47,673 nt of DNA from Pseudomonas amygdali (GTDB lineage: Bacteria; Pseudomonadota; Gammaproteobacteria; Pseudomonadales; Pseudomonadaceae): contig NZ_LKBW01000235.1 in assembly GCF_002699855.1 (NCBI RefSeq), forward strand, positions 1 to 47,673, read 5' to 3'. The translations under genes and the position numbers were made by a program. The notes beneath the pieces were generated by a model that searched no databases, was not told the origin of the DNA, and saw only the letters and a program-made list of their open reading frames with translations. Within the stretch, counting starts at the first letter, position 1. Every line of letters starts with the position of its first letter. This document shows positions 1-7,976 of this stretch, in pieces.

Positions 1-40
1 TCACGGCTGCGAGTTTTGCCTGCACTGTATATTTACCCAT
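1..40 (-). CDS. IS3-family transposase OrfA, N-terminal fragment
   Basis: Only 13 codons are in the window, reading MGKYTVQAKLAAV from an ATG at 40-38. A GGAGG ribosome-binding site lies a few bases upstream. The sequence looks like the start of the helix-turn-helix OrfA proteins of IS3-family elements common in P. syringae, whose family role is binding the element's ends. The assignment is by recall of that N-terminus plus the adjacent inverted repeat. The rest of the gene lies to the left of the window. Confidence 0.7.
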   Translation of the reverse strand, partial: MGKYTVQAKLAAV

Positions 41-77
41 GACGCCTCCAAAGGTTGCGTCCAACCTTCGGGGGTCA
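1..77 (-). mobile_element. IS3-family insertion sequence, 5' end only
   Basis: The left edge of the window holds the orfA-proximal end of an insertion sequence that continues off the window. The terminal inverted repeat is at 59-77; on the minus strand it begins TGACCCCCGAAGGTTGGAC, with the TG start typical of IS3-family ends. It matches the repeat at 47617-47635 with one mismatch in 19. The flank (78-96) resembles one arm of a Pseudomonas REP palindrome. Family assignment rests on the TG/CA ends, the encoded N-terminus and the partner end at the right edge; the exact IS name is unknown. Confidence 0.8.
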
Positions 78-188
78 TACCAGAGCGTGCGGAACGATAG
101 GTGTTCCGGCGATTACCTTTCACGCTGGAGCCGCATGCCCCCAGCCTGTTAACATTCCGCGCTTGATTGACCTATTTCGGGATTTTCC

Positions 189-1670
189 ATGACCACCGTT
201 CGTACCCGCATCGCGCCATCGCCCACGGGCGACCCTCACGTCGGCACGGCCTACATTGCGCTGTTCAACTACTGCTTTGCCAAACAGCATGGCGGCGAGT
301 TCATTCTGCGCATTGAAGACACCGATCAACTGCGCTCGACCCGCGAGTCCGAACAGCAGATCTTCGACGCACTGCGCTGGCTGGGTATCGAATGGAGCGA
401 AGGGCCGGATGTCGGTGGTCCACACGGCCCGTATCGTCAAAGCGAGCGGGGCGATATCTACCAGAAATACGCGCAGCAACTGGTCGAGCTGGGTCACGCC
501 TTCCCGTGTTTCTGCACCGCCGAAGAGCTGGACGAGATGCGCGCCGAGCAACAGGCCAAGGGTGAAACCCCGCGCTATGACGGTCGCGCCTTGCTGCTCT
601 CCAAGGAAGAAGTACAACGCCGTCTGGACGCTGGCGAGCCCCATGTGATTCGCATGAAAGTGCCGACCCAAGGCGTCTGCGTCGTGCCGGACATGCTGCG
701 CGGCGAAGTCGAAATCCCGTGGGACCGCATGGACATGCAGGTCCTGATGAAGACCGACGGTCTGCCGACCTACTTTCTCGCCAACGTGGTCGATGACCAC
801 CTGATGGGCATCACCCACGTACTGCGCGGCGAAGAATGGCTGCCATCGGCACCCAAACTGATCCTGCTTTACGAGTACTTCGGCTGGGACAAGCCGCAGC
901 TGTGCTACATGCCGCTGCTGCGTAACCCTGACAAGAGCAAGCTGTCCAAGCGCAAGAACCCGACCTCCGTGACCTTCTACGAGCGCATGGGCTTCATGCC
1001 TGAAGCCATGCTCAACTACCTGGGCCGTATGGGCTGGTCGATGCCGGACGAGCGCGAGAAGTTCTCGTTGCGGGAAATGGTCGACAACTTCGACCTGTCG
1101 CGTGTCTCGCTGGGCGGGCCGATCTTCGATATCGAAAAACTGTCCTGGCTCAATGGTCAGTGGCTGCGTGATCTGCCGGTCGAGGAGTTTGCCAGCCGGT
1201 TGAAAACGTGGGCACTGAACCCAGACTACATGATGAGGATCGCACCGCACGTGCAGGGCAGGGTAGAGACCTTCAGTCAGGTCGCTCCGCTGGCCGGGTT
1301 CTTCTTCGCCGGTGGCGTTACGCCCGATGTGAAGCTGTTCGAGCACAAGAAGCTGTCCCCGGAGCAGGTCCGTCAGGTGATGCAGTTGATCCTGTGGAAG
1401 CTGGAGTCGCTGCGTCAGTGGGAGAAAGACCGGATCATGGGTTGCATCCAGGCCGTCGTTGAGCACCTCGAGCTTAAGCTGCGTGACGCCATGCCCCTTA
1501 TGTTTGCGGCGATTACCGGCCAGGCCAATTCGGTCTCGGTGATCGATGCGATGGAAATCCTCGGTCCGGACCTGACCCGCTTCCGCCTGCGTCAGGCCCT
1601 GGATTTGCTGGGTGGCGTTTCGAAGAAAGAAAACAAGGAATGGGAAAAGCTGCTGGGCTCCATTGCCTGA
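189..1670 (+). CDS. gltX: glutamate--tRNA ligase
   Basis: Class I aminoacyl-tRNA synthetase that charges tRNA-Glu with glutamate in the cytoplasm. The 493 residues match the usual family length. The HIGH-type signature is HVGT at residues 17-20, and the KMSKS-type loop is KLSKR at about 251-255; both bind ATP. The C-terminal third is the helical anticodon-binding domain. The start is the first ATG after the promoter-proximal region, although its ribosome-binding site is weak. Two tRNA-Glu genes, the enzyme's own substrate, lie just downstream at 1983 and 2233. The IS end at 77 is only 111 bp upstream of the start codon, so the native promoter must fit in that gap or the IS may contribute to expression. 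A hairpin terminator follows the stop. Confidence 0.97.
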   Translation: MTTVRTRIAPSPTGDPHVGTAYIALFNYCFAKQHGGEFILRIEDTDQLRSTRESEQQIFDALRWLGIEWSEGPDVGGPHGPYRQSERGDIYQKYAQQLVELGHAFPCFCTAEELDEMRAEQQAKGETPRYDGRALLLSKEEVQRRLDAGEPHVIRMKVPTQGVCVVPDMLRGEVEIPWDRMDMQVLMKTDGLPTYFLANVVDDHLMGITHVLRGEEWLPSAPKLILLYEYFGWDKPQLCYMPLLRNPDKSKLSKRKNPTSVTFYERMGFMPEAMLNYLGRMGWSMPDEREKFSLREMVDNFDLSRVSLGGPIFDIEKLSWLNGQWLRDLPVEEFASRLKTWALNPDYMMRIAPHVQGRVETFSQVAPLAGFFFAGGVTPDVKLFEHKKLSPEQVRQVMQLILWKLESLRQWEKDRIMGCIQAVVEHLELKLRDAMPLMFAAITGQANSVSVIDAMEILGPDLTRFRLRQALDLLGGVSKKENKEWEKLLGSIA

Positions 1671-1694
1671 GGCGTTCCCTGTTCCTGTCAGTCG

Positions 1695-1716
1695 CCCCCG
1701 GTTTTCCGGGGGTTTA
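1695..1716 (+). terminator. terminator-like hairpin after gltX
   Basis: A perfect 7-bp stem (CCCCCGG / CCGGGGG) with a TTTT loop at 1695-1712, followed only by TTTAAA. The U tract is weak, so termination may be partial. Confidence 0.6.
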
Positions 1717-1770
1717 AAGGTAAGTGGTTGTATTACCGACAAAAAAGTTTGAAAAATGTAAAAAATAAAT

Positions 1771-1799
1771 TTGACAGCCCTGTCACTCACGCTTAATAT
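1771..1799 (+). promoter_or_regulatory. sigma70 promoter of the tRNA array
   Basis: The -35 box TTGACA (1771-1776) and the -10 box TAATAT (1794-1799) are separated by 17 bp. An AT-rich tract lies upstream (1740-1770), like an UP element. The GC-rich stretch GCGCCCCG after the -10 box is typical of stringently controlled stable-RNA promoters. It sits 20 bp before the first tRNA. Confidence 0.85.
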
Positions 1800-1818
1800 G
1801 CGCCCCGTCCACTGATGT

Positions 1819-1894
1819 GGGGCTTTAGCTCAGCTGGGAGAGCGCCTGCATGGCATGCAGGAGGTCAGCGGTTCGATCCCGCTAAGCTCTACCA
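1819..1894 (+). tRNA. tRNA-Ala (GGC), copy 1
   Basis: 76 nt with CCA encoded. The anticodon stem CCTGC/GCAGG encloses the loop ATGGCAT, giving anticodon GGC. G3 faces T70, the G3-U70 wobble that identifies tRNA-Ala. The first acceptor pair is G1-T72, whereas copy 2 has G1-C72, so the acceptor end is slightly weaker. First of four tRNAs in an Ala-Glu-Ala-Glu array. Confidence 0.97.
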
Positions 1895-1982
1895 AATTTA
1901 GCGTTTCAGAGCGCTGCTACACTGCTCTGGAACGATGTGAAACAAGCGGATCCAGCGATCGTTTGTTTTGTAAGAAGGTTTT

Positions 1983-2058
1983 GTCCCCTTCGTCTAGTGG
2001 CCTAGGACACCGCCCTTTCACGGCGGTAACAGGGGTTCGAGTCCCCTAGGGGACGCCA
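1983..2058 (+). tRNA. tRNA-Glu (TTC), copy 1
   Basis: 76 nt with CCA encoded. The anticodon stem CCGCC/GGCGG encloses CTTTCAC, giving anticodon TTC. The discriminator base is G, as usual for tRNA-Glu. It lies 88 bp after the first tRNA-Ala and is presumably processed from one transcript. It is the substrate of the upstream gltX product. Confidence 0.97.
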
Positions 2059-2110
2059 GTTTCACCGAGTGATACTTCAACGTTGATCTCCGCCGCGAGG
2101 CGATAAATCC

Positions 2111-2186
2111 GGGGCTTTAGCTCAGCTGGGAGAGCGCCTGCATGGCATGCAGGAGGTCAGCGGTTCGATCCCGCTAAGCTCCACCA
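2111..2186 (+). tRNA. tRNA-Ala (GGC), copy 2
   Basis: Identical to copy 1 except for position 72 (C here, T in copy 1), giving a normal G1-C72 pair. CCA is encoded. It begins 52 bp after the first tRNA-Glu, consistent with duplication of an Ala-Glu unit. Confidence 0.97.
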
Positions 2187-2232
2187 AATTCGCCAGGGTT
2201 CATCGTTCGATGAACCTGACTGAAGGTTTTGC

Positions 2233-2308
2233 GTCCCCTTCGTCTAGTGGCCTAGGACACCGCCCTTTCACGGCGGTAACAGGGGTTCGAGTCCCCTAGG
2301 GGACACCA
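2233..2308 (+). tRNA. tRNA-Glu (TTC), copy 2
   Basis: Same body as the first tRNA-Glu, but the discriminator base before CCA is A instead of G. The discriminator can affect charging, so the two copies may not be equivalent. It begins 46 bp after tRNA-Ala copy 2; the corresponding first spacer is 88 bp. Confidence 0.97.
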
Positions 2309-2313
2309 CGATT

Positions 2314-2368
2314 TCCCGCTCTGCGGGACCAAGGGTCATTCGATTATTGAATGGCACTTTTGTTTTTT
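2314..2368 (+). terminator. terminator of the tRNA array
   Basis: Two hairpins follow the last tRNA: TCCCGC/GCGGGA (2314-2328), then GTCATTC/GAATGGC (2335-2355), the latter followed by ACTTTTGTTTTTT. The second is a standard intrinsic terminator. Confidence 0.8.
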
Positions 2369-2472
2369 CAGGGTTTGAAAAATCGCCCTTCCTGCCTCTA
2401 TTTATTCCCACAGGTATGTGTTCAGCCTGCAATTGCGGTTTCAGCTCTTTTATCCGGGCTTATTCAGGCGTG

Positions 2473-2561
2473 TGTATAACACTGAGCGCTGGAGCGTGAG
2501 GAATGTACAGGTCCTTTCGCGAACAAGTTCGCTCCCACGGACTTCGGCCAGAATCAAAAGC
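2473..2561. repeat. REP-type palindrome with flanking module
   Basis: The gap 2369-2626 has no gene. It holds a Pseudomonas REP palindrome (2516-2538) inside a 49-bp segment (2513-2561) that recurs at 15652-15700 with two mismatches. A second module (2473-2504) recurs at 15706-15738. The modules are in the opposite order at the two sites. Confidence 0.8.
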
Positions 2562-2626
2562 AGACGCGCCACTATCCTGACTTCGCTACACTCCCGCTCA
2601 TCACATTCACTCAAGCAGGAGCACGC

Positions 2627-3088
2627 ATGGTCTGGGACCGGGCAACGCCTTTCGTCATTGATCTGAACGTCGGCGCTGAAGACATCGACGGGCTGGGGCA
2701 TGCCAATAATGCCGTGTACGTCTCCTGGCTGGAGCGCTGTGCCTGGCGGCATTCGCAGTATCTGGGCCTGGACCTGACCGAATACCGGCGTCTGGACCGG
2801 GCCATGGCGGTGGTCAGACACGAGATCGACTACCTGGCCAGTGCCTATGAGAACGATGAACTGCAACTGGCGACCTGGATCGTCGATTGGGATCGCCGCC
2901 TGAAAATGACCCGTTGCTTTCAGCTCAAGCGACCCGCCGACAACCTGACGTTGCTGCGCGCGCAAACCACCTTTGTCTGCATCGAACTGTCCAGCGGTCG
3001 GCCCAAGCGCATGCCCGCCGAGTTCATCGAGGGCTATGGCGCAGCCATCCCTGACGGCACCGTTCCCAATCCGCACGCCGGACAGTAA
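2627..3088 (+). CDS. acyl-CoA thioesterase, hotdog fold (YbgC/FadM-like)
   Basis: A single 4HBT-type hotdog domain of 153 residues. The family hydrolyses acyl-CoA thioesters in the cytoplasm; the acyl substrate cannot be told from sequence. The helix segment with G24-H25-A26-N27-N28, followed by YVSWLE, is the usual active-site region, and D19 or D21 is a candidate catalytic acid. The start is supported by CAGGAG five bases upstream. The gene stands alone between the tRNA array and dusC. A hairpin with a T7 run overlaps its stop codon, so it is probably a separate transcript. Confidence 0.8.
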   Translation: MVWDRATPFVIDLNVGAEDIDGLGHANNAVYVSWLERCAWRHSQYLGLDLTEYRRLDRAMAVVRHEIDYLASAYENDELQLATWIVDWDRRLKMTRCFQLKRPADNLTLLRAQTTFVCIELSSGRPKRMPAEFIEGYGAAIPDGTVPNPHAGQ

Positions 3089-3107
3089 ACTGCCGGACTT
3101 TTTTTCG
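3077..3107 (+). terminator. terminator after the thioesterase gene
   Basis: GCCGG.CAG / CTG.CGG imperfect hairpin overlapping the stop codon, followed by ACTTTTTTT. It ends about 10 bp before the dusC start. Confidence 0.6.
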
Positions 3108-3117
3108 AGTGTGACCC

Positions 3118-4083
3118 ATGCAAATTGCTCTGGCGCCCATGGAGGGGCTGGTCGACGACATCCTGCGCGATGCCCTGACGAAAGTAGGTGGTATCGACTG
3201 GTGCGTGACCGAATTCATCCGGGTGTCCGAGCGTTTGATGCCTGCGCACTACTTTTACAAATACGCTTCGGAATTCCACAAAGGCGCGAAGACCGACGCA
3301 GGTACGCCTTTGCGGCTCCAGCTGTTGGGCTCCGACCCAGTGTGTCTGGCCGAGAACGCCGCGTTCGCCTGTGAGTTGGGCGCACCGGTATTGGACCTGA
3401 ACTTCGGTTGTCCGGCCAAGACTGTCAATCGCTCCCGTGGTGGCGCAATCCTGCTCAAAGAGCCGGAACTGCTGCACTCGATCGTCAGCCAGGTACGCCG
3501 TGCCGTGCCCAGACATATTCCTGTAACAGCCAAGATGCGTCTGGGTTACGAAAACACCGATGGCGCGCTGGATTGCGCGCGGGCGTTGGCCGACGGCGGA
3601 GCAGAGCAAATAGTCGTTCACGCACGCACCAAGGTCGACGGTTACAAGCCGCCCGCGCACTGGGAGTGGATTGCACGCATTCAGGAGGTGGTGAAGGTCC
3701 CCGTGGTGGCCAACGGTGAAATCTGGACCGTTGACGATTGGCGTCGTTGCCGGGAAATATGCGGCGCACGCGACATCATGATTGGTCGCGGGCTGGTGGC
3801 GCGCCCTGATCTGGCCCGGCAGATAGCTGCGGCACAGAAGGGTGAAGAGGTCGTGCCGATGACCTGGGATGAGTTGCAGCCCATGCTGCGCGCTTTCTGG
3901 CAGGCCTGTCTGATCAAGATGACGCTCATTCAGGCGCCGGGTCGTCTCAAACAATGGTTGGTGCTACTGACCAAGAGCTACCCTGAGGCGACCCTGATGT
4001 TCAATGCGCTACGCCGCGAAACCGACTGTGATCGCATCGGCGTGATGCTGGGCTGTCTGCCTGGCTGCTTACCCGAAAGCTAA
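3118..4083 (+). CDS. dusC: tRNA-dihydrouridine(16) synthase
   Basis: FMN enzyme that reduces uridine 16 in the tRNA D-loop. The N-terminus [14 protein letters not shown] and the segment [16 protein letters not shown] are characteristic. C98 sits where the catalytic proton-donor cysteine of the Dus family lies. The TIM barrel runs to about residue 240, followed by the helical C-terminal domain. At 321 residues the length fits DusC rather than DusA or DusB. It begins 29 bp after the thioesterase stop with a weak ribosome-binding site. The subfamily call is from the N-terminal signature, by recall. Confidence 0.92.
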   Translation: MQIALAPMEGLVDDILRDALTKVGGIDWCVTEFIRVSERLMPAHYFYKYASEFHKGAKTDAGTPLRLQLLGSDPVCLAENAAFACELGAPVLDLNFGCPAKTVNRSRGGAILLKEPELLHSIVSQVRRAVPRHIPVTAKMRLGYENTDGALDCARALADGGAEQIVVHARTKVDGYKPPAHWEWIARIQEVVKVPVVANGEIWTVDDWRRCREICGARDIMIGRGLVARPDLARQIAAAQKGEEVVPMTWDELQPMLRAFWQACLIKMTLIQAPGRLKQWLVLLTKSYPEATLMFNALRRETDCDRIGVMLGCLPGCLPES

Positions 4084-4120
4084 CCCCGACGAACGGTCGA
4101 AAAAAACCTGAAAAAAGTCT

Positions 4121-4148
4121 CTTGAAAAGTGAATGGGTATCCCTATTT
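4121..4148 (+). promoter_or_regulatory. sigma32 heat-shock promoter of ibpA
   Basis: CTTGAAA (4121-4127), a 13-bp spacer, then CCCTATTT (4141-4148). This closely matches the sigma32 consensus CTTGAAA / CCCCATNT. Transcription would begin near 4155, leaving a leader of about 58 nt. Confidence 0.85.
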
Positions 4149-4158
4149 TGCTGATCAA

Positions 4159-4215
4159 GCGATGCCGAAAACGGGTCGCGTACACCACTCGCTGATAAAA
4201 AGGAGAATTGTTATG
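4159..4215 (+). promoter_or_regulatory. ROSE-type RNA thermometer in the ibpA leader
   Basis: Two hairpins fit the short ROSE-like leaders known for small heat-shock genes. The first is GCGA..CCG-AAAA-CGG..TCGC (4159-4179). In the second, CUCGCU (4188-4193) pairs with the Shine-Dalgarno AGGAG (4201-4205), leaving a G-G mismatch and one bulged C. That is the conserved ROSE pattern U(U/C)GCU opposite AGGA. Heating would free the ribosome-binding site. Confidence 0.8.
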
Positions 4216-4656
4216 GCTACTGCATTTTCTCTGGCTCCACTGTTTCGCAACTCAGTGGGTTTCGACCGCTTCAACGACCTGTTCGAGTCGGCGGCACGAA
4301 ATGAGACAACCAGCGGCTACCCTCCCTACAACGTGGAGCGGCATACCGATGATCATTACCGGATCGTGATCGCTGCGGCAGGCATGCAAGAGCAGGACCT
4401 TGAGCTACAGGTCGAGAAGGGCGTATTGACCGTGATCGGCAACAAGCGCGAGCAGGAAGCCGACAACGTGACCTATCTGCATCAGGGTATTGCCCGGCGT
4501 GAATTCAAGCTGTCGTTCAGGCTGGCCGACAATATCGAGGTCAAGGGTGCCGACCTGTCTCACGGTCTGTTGAGCATCGACCTGGTGCGCAACGTGCCGG
4601 AAGAGGCAAAACCAAAGCGCATTCCGCTCAATACCCAGAAAGTACTGGGCAGCTAA
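4213..4656 (+). CDS. ibpA: small heat-shock protein, Hsp20 / IbpA family
   Basis: ATP-independent holdase chaperone of the alpha-crystallin family, 147 residues, the usual size. The alpha-crystallin domain spans about residues 38-130 (from PPYNVERHTDDHYRIVIAAAG), with a short C-terminal tail that carries the I-P-L oligomerisation motif. The ATG at 4213 was chosen because AGGAG lies 7 bp upstream and is sequestered in the thermometer hairpin. An upstream in-frame ATG at 4129 falls inside the promoter and is rejected. Expression is inferred to be doubly heat-controlled, through the sigma32 promoter and the ROSE leader. A strong terminator follows, shared with the convergent gene. Confidence 0.95.
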   Translation: MATAFSLAPLFRNSVGFDRFNDLFESAARNETTSGYPPYNVERHTDDHYRIVIAAAGMQEQDLELQVEKGVLTVIGNKREQEADNVTYLHQGIARREFKLSFRLADNIEVKGADLSHGLLSIDLVRNVPEEAKPKRIPLNTQKVLGS

Positions 4657-4674
4657 TCAGTTGTTCTATAGAAG

Positions 4675-4695
4675 AGGCGCCTTCGGGCGCCTTTT
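4675..4695. terminator. bidirectional terminator between ibpA and the GGDEF-EAL gene
   Basis: AGGCGCC-TTCG-GGCGCCT, a perfect 7-bp stem with a UUCG-type loop, with TTTT on the plus side and a purine-rich run on the other. It serves two convergent genes. Confidence 0.85.
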
Positions 4696-4701
4696 CTGTC
4701 T

Positions 4702-6891
4702 TCACTCCAGAGACGCAGTTTGCTGAAACTGCCGTTTTAGCAGCAGGTTCTCGAACTGCGGACCCGGCAGTGGTTCGCTGAACAGGTAGCCTTGATAGTT
4801 GTAACAGCCCACTCTTTCCAGGAACGCCAGTTGCTCCGGCGTTTCGACGCCTTCAGCGATGACGTTAAGGTTCAGGCTCTGAGCCATGGCCACGATGGCG
4901 CGGATGATTTCTGCGTCGTTGGGGTCGCTGGTGGCGTCCTGAACGAAGGACTGGTCAATCTTCAGCGTATCCACCGGCAAGCGCTTGAGGTAAGTCAGTG
5001 AGGAATAGCCGGTGCCGAAGTCATCCATCGCAAAACTCACGCCCAATTCCTTCAGGCTGAGCATTTTGAGGATGGTGTCGTCAAGGTTCTGGATGACGAT
5101 GCCTTCAGTGATTTCCAGCTTGAGCATGGAGGCAGGTAATTGATGCTGCTTGAGGCTGTGTTGCACGCGCTCGATAAAGTCGTTCTGGCGGAACTGACGC
5201 GGACTTATATTGACGCCCATCAGGAATTTGTTTTTCGAGATCAGCCCCTGCTTTAAAAGCAGGCCTCCGGTTTTGCAGGCCTCGTCCAGAATATGGCTGC
5301 CGACCTCCAGAATCATCCCGCTTTCTTCAAGTATCTGGACAAACTGATCAGGTGACAGCAACCCGTATTCAGGGTGCTCCCAGCGCAGCAGTGCCTCTGC
5401 ACCGGTAATGTACTGGTCCCGGCAATCGATCTGGGCCTGGAAGTGCAGCTGGAATTCGTTGCGGGTCAGCGCCAGTCGCAAGTCGTTTTCAAGACGCAGG
5501 CGCTGGCTGACGGCCTGCTGCATGGATACATGGAAAAACTGTGACGCATTGCGTCCGGAATCCTTGGCGCGATACAGCGCAATATCGGCCCGTTTGAGCA
5601 AATCGGCAGGGGCCAGGCCATCGTCCGGAATCAGAACGATGCCGATGCTCGGCGTAACCTGCAGGCGATGACCGTCGAGGAACATCGGTTCGGCCAGCAG
5701 CTCGCGAAGGTTGTCTGCCAGCACGCGGACCTGCTGAGTGACTTCATCACGGGTGCCGTCCAGCCCGCAGATCAGCACCACGAACTCGTCACCGCCCAGG
5801 CGGGCCACTGTGTCCTCCTGACGTACGCTGGCCTCCAGGCGCGCGGCGATGATGCTCAGCACGCTGTCGCCCACCGGGTGGCCAAGTGAGTCATTGATGT
5901 GCTTGAAATGGTCCAGGTCGAGAAACAGCAGGGCACCGCGCAGGTTCTGGTGCTGGAGCAGCGAGACTTGCTGGCTGAGGCGGTCCATCAACAGCGCGCG
6001 GTTGGGCAGCCCGGTGAGCGGGTCGTGATAAGCCAGATGCTGAACCTGTGCCTGGGCGGTTTTCAGCTGGCCGATGTCTCGGGCGTTCATCAGCAGGCAG
6101 GCGGTATTGTTCAGGGTGATGAACTCGACCGAGATGTCCAGCACCAGGGGCGCGCCGTGCTTGTCCTGGCAATTCATTTCGCGATGATGCACGCGGCCTT
6201 TCTGGCGTAGTTCGTCAATCATGTATTCGCGCTGCACAGTGTCGGACCAGATACCGATTTCGTGGGCTGTGCGGCCCAGGACTTCCTGAGCGCTGAAGCC
6301 GGTCAGGCGACAGAAGCCGTCATTGACCTCTACATAGCGGCCGGACTCAATTTCAGTGATGGTGATCGAGTCCGGGCTTGAGTGAAATGCCTTGGCAAAC
6401 TTCTCCTCGCTGGCCTCCAGCGCTGACTGGACGCACTGTTGAGTGATGTCCAGCACGGTTCCGGACAGCTTCACGGCCTGGCCATGTTCATTGCGATAGA
6501 TTCGTGCACGGCTTTCAAGCAGGCGCGATGTGCCGTCTTGCAACTGGAAACGGTAGGTCACCTGCAGGCAATCCTGCCGGTTTTCCAGTGCCGCCGCATA
6601 AACTGCGCGCATGCGCCGTCGCTCTTCAGCGGGCAGGCTGCCGAAGAACTGCCGGCCATCCTCGTCGAAGGGCAGTGCCGCCATGCCGTGCAGCGCAGAC
6701 GCACGCGCCGAGGCTTGCAGCCGGTTGCCGGTGATGTCCAGATCCCAGGTGCCCATCTGCGCCAGTTCCAGCGCCAGTTCCAGACGGTCCCGGGTTTGCT
6801 GGAGGACGCGCTCCGCGCCTGTCGGCGGCAGGCTGGGGGTGGCTGCCTGTGCAGGGACTTTCAGCACGGAGTTATCCGGTGGGTTGGACAT
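4702..6891 (-). CDS. PAS-PAS-GGDEF-EAL cyclic-di-GMP protein
   Basis: A 729-residue cytoplasmic signalling protein with no visible membrane segment. Two PAS domains (about 35-150 and 160-275) precede a GGDEF domain (about 285-445) and an EAL domain (about 465-715). GGDEF is intact at 366-370, with an inhibitory I-site RQED at 357-360. EAL is intact at 499-501, and DDFGTGYS, the loop 6 metal-binding region, is at 623-630. It could therefore make and degrade c-di-GMP; which activity dominates cannot be told. The PAS inputs are unknown. It lies 70 bp downstream of the LysR gene on the same strand and may be co-transcribed with it. Confidence 0.93.
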   Translation of the reverse strand: MSNPPDNSVLKVPAQAATPSLPPTGAERVLQQTRDRLELALELAQMGTWDLDITGNRLQASARASALHGMAALPFDEDGRQFFGSLPAEERRRMRAVYAAALENRQDCLQVTYRFQLQDGTSRLLESRARIYRNEHGQAVKLSGTVLDITQQCVQSALEASEEKFAKAFHSSPDSITITEIESGRYVEVNDGFCRLTGFSAQEVLGRTAHEIGIWSDTVQREYMIDELRQKGRVHHREMNCQDKHGAPLVLDISVEFITLNNTACLLMNARDIGQLKTAQAQVQHLAYHDPLTGLPNRALLMDRLSQQVSLLQHQNLRGALLFLDLDHFKHINDSLGHPVGDSVLSIIAARLEASVRQEDTVARLGGDEFVVLICGLDGTRDEVTQQVRVLADNLRELLAEPMFLDGHRLQVTPSIGIVLIPDDGLAPADLLKRADIALYRAKDSGRNASQFFHVSMQQAVSQRLRLENDLRLALTRNEFQLHFQAQIDCRDQYITGAEALLRWEHPEYGLLSPDQFVQILEESGMILEVGSHILDEACKTGGLLLKQGLISKNKFLMGVNISPRQFRQNDFIERVQHSLKQHQLPASMLKLEITEGIVIQNLDDTILKMLSLKELGVSFAMDDFGTGYSSLTYLKRLPVDTLKIDQSFVQDATSDPNDAEIIRAIVAMAQSLNLNVIAEGVETPEQLAFLERVGCYNYQGYLFSEPLPGPQFENLLLKRQFQQTASLE

Positions 6892-6961
6892 TTGATCACG
6901 AGCCTTTAATCGAAAGAACCGATAGGGCGATCAGTCTGCGGTTTGCAGCATGGTCTACCTA

Positions 6962-7831
6962 CTATGTCTGCGCATCGAGCAGTTTCATGAATGCTCTTGC
7001 TGCATTCGATAGCGTGCGTTCGGTATGCAGGATGTAGCCTAGCTGGCGATTGAGTTGCACGCCCGGCAATGGAATGCGCGCCACTTGTTCGTCGAGCATG
7101 GTGCGTGGCAGAACGCTCCAGGCAAGGCCAATGGAGACCATCATCTTGATTGTCTCCATATAGTTGGTACTCATCGCGATGTTGGGCTTGAGGCCCTGGG
7201 CTTCGCACAAGCCGCTGACAATGTGATGGGTAAACGTGTTACCGCCCGGAAATACTGCCGGATAGCGCACGACATCCTCCAGTTTCATGGGGCCGCTGTT
7301 GGCCAGCGGACGTTCCGGTGCCGCGACGAAGTCCAGCGGGTCGTCCCACACGGGCACGGCGCGGATCAGCGTATGCGGTTCGGGTGCGAGTGTAATGACT
7401 GCCAGTTCGGCGCGCCCGTGAAGAATTTCCTCATAGGCAATTTCCGAGTCCAGGAACTGAATGTCCAGTGCGACCTTTGGATAAGTCCGGGTAAACGCCC
7501 GTAATACCGGGGGCAGGCGATGCAGGCCAATATGGTGACTGGTCGCCAGAGTCAGCCGCCCGGTGACTTCGCCGGTCAGGTTGGTCAGCGCGCGGCGAGT
7601 GTCATCCAGAACGTTCAGAATCTGATAGGCACGTGGCAGCAGGGCGCGCCCGGCCTCGGTGAGGCTGACTTCCCGACCCAGGCGGTCGAACAGGCGCACA
7701 TTCAATTGCTGCTCCAGACCGGCAATGCGCTTGCTGATGGCCGGTTGAGTCAGGTAGAGGCGTTCGCCTGCCCCGGAAAAGCTGCCGGTCTCGGCGATGG
7801 CAATAAAAGCATTAAGGTTGGCGAGATCCAT
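6962..7831 (-). CDS. LysR-family transcriptional regulator
   Basis: 289 residues. The N-terminal winged HTH is about residues 1-60 (MDLANLNAFIAIAETGSFS...LYLTQPAISKRI), followed by the linker helix and a periplasmic-binding-protein-like effector domain (about 90-289). It is divergent from leuC across 145 bp, so control of leuCD, of itself or of both is plausible but unproven. The effector is unknown. The same arrangement next to leuC is, from memory, conserved in Pseudomonas. Confidence 0.92.
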   Translation of the reverse strand: MDLANLNAFIAIAETGSFSGAGERLYLTQPAISKRIAGLEQQLNVRLFDRLGREVSLTEAGRALLPRAYQILNVLDDTRRALTNLTGEVTGRLTLATSHHIGLHRLPPVLRAFTRTYPKVALDIQFLDSEIAYEEILHGRAELAVITLAPEPHTLIRAVPVWDDPLDFVAAPERPLANSGPMKLEDVVRYPAVFPGGNTFTHHIVSGLCEAQGLKPNIAMSTNYMETIKMMVSIGLAWSVLPRTMLDEQVARIPLPGVQLNRQLGYILHTERTLSNAARAFMKLLDAQT

Positions 7832-7843
7832 GGTCGGATTCCA

Positions 7844-7857
7844 TTTGGTTATCCAAA
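7844..7857. promoter_or_regulatory. candidate LysR-type operator
   Basis: TTTGG-TTAT-CCAAA is a perfect 5-bp inverted repeat fitting the T-N11-A pattern of LysR boxes. It sits 13 bp upstream of the LysR start codon in the divergent leuC intergenic region, consistent with autoregulation. The pattern is short and common. Confidence 0.35.
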
Positions 7858-7874
7858 GTATGAAAATTATGAAT

Positions 7875-7903
7875 TTGAGTTATTTAAGCATATTCCATAC
7901 GAT
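7875..7903 (+). promoter_or_regulatory. candidate sigma70 promoter of leuC
   Basis: TTGAGT (7875-7880), a 17-bp spacer, then TACGAT (7898-7903), about 74 bp before the leuC start in an AT-rich stretch. Confidence 0.5.
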
Positions 7904-7976
7904 GACCGCACAAGCCAAGGGGTCATCGTCACGATTGCCCAAGGCATAGAAACAAGCTGATGAGGAAGTACGTCCG

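Noticed and set aside
120..1790. 556-codon minus-strand frame opposite gltX
   Set aside because: It runs across the gltX terminator and promoter region of the tRNA array and lacks any domain.
1819..2308. Direct repeats that could suggest an attachment site or CRISPR
   Set aside because: The repeats are the tRNA genes themselves; no integrase gene or phage-like sequence is adjacent, and spacers are not uniform.
4129..4212. Earlier in-frame start for ibpA
   Set aside because: It lies within the sigma32 promoter, upstream of the probable transcription start.
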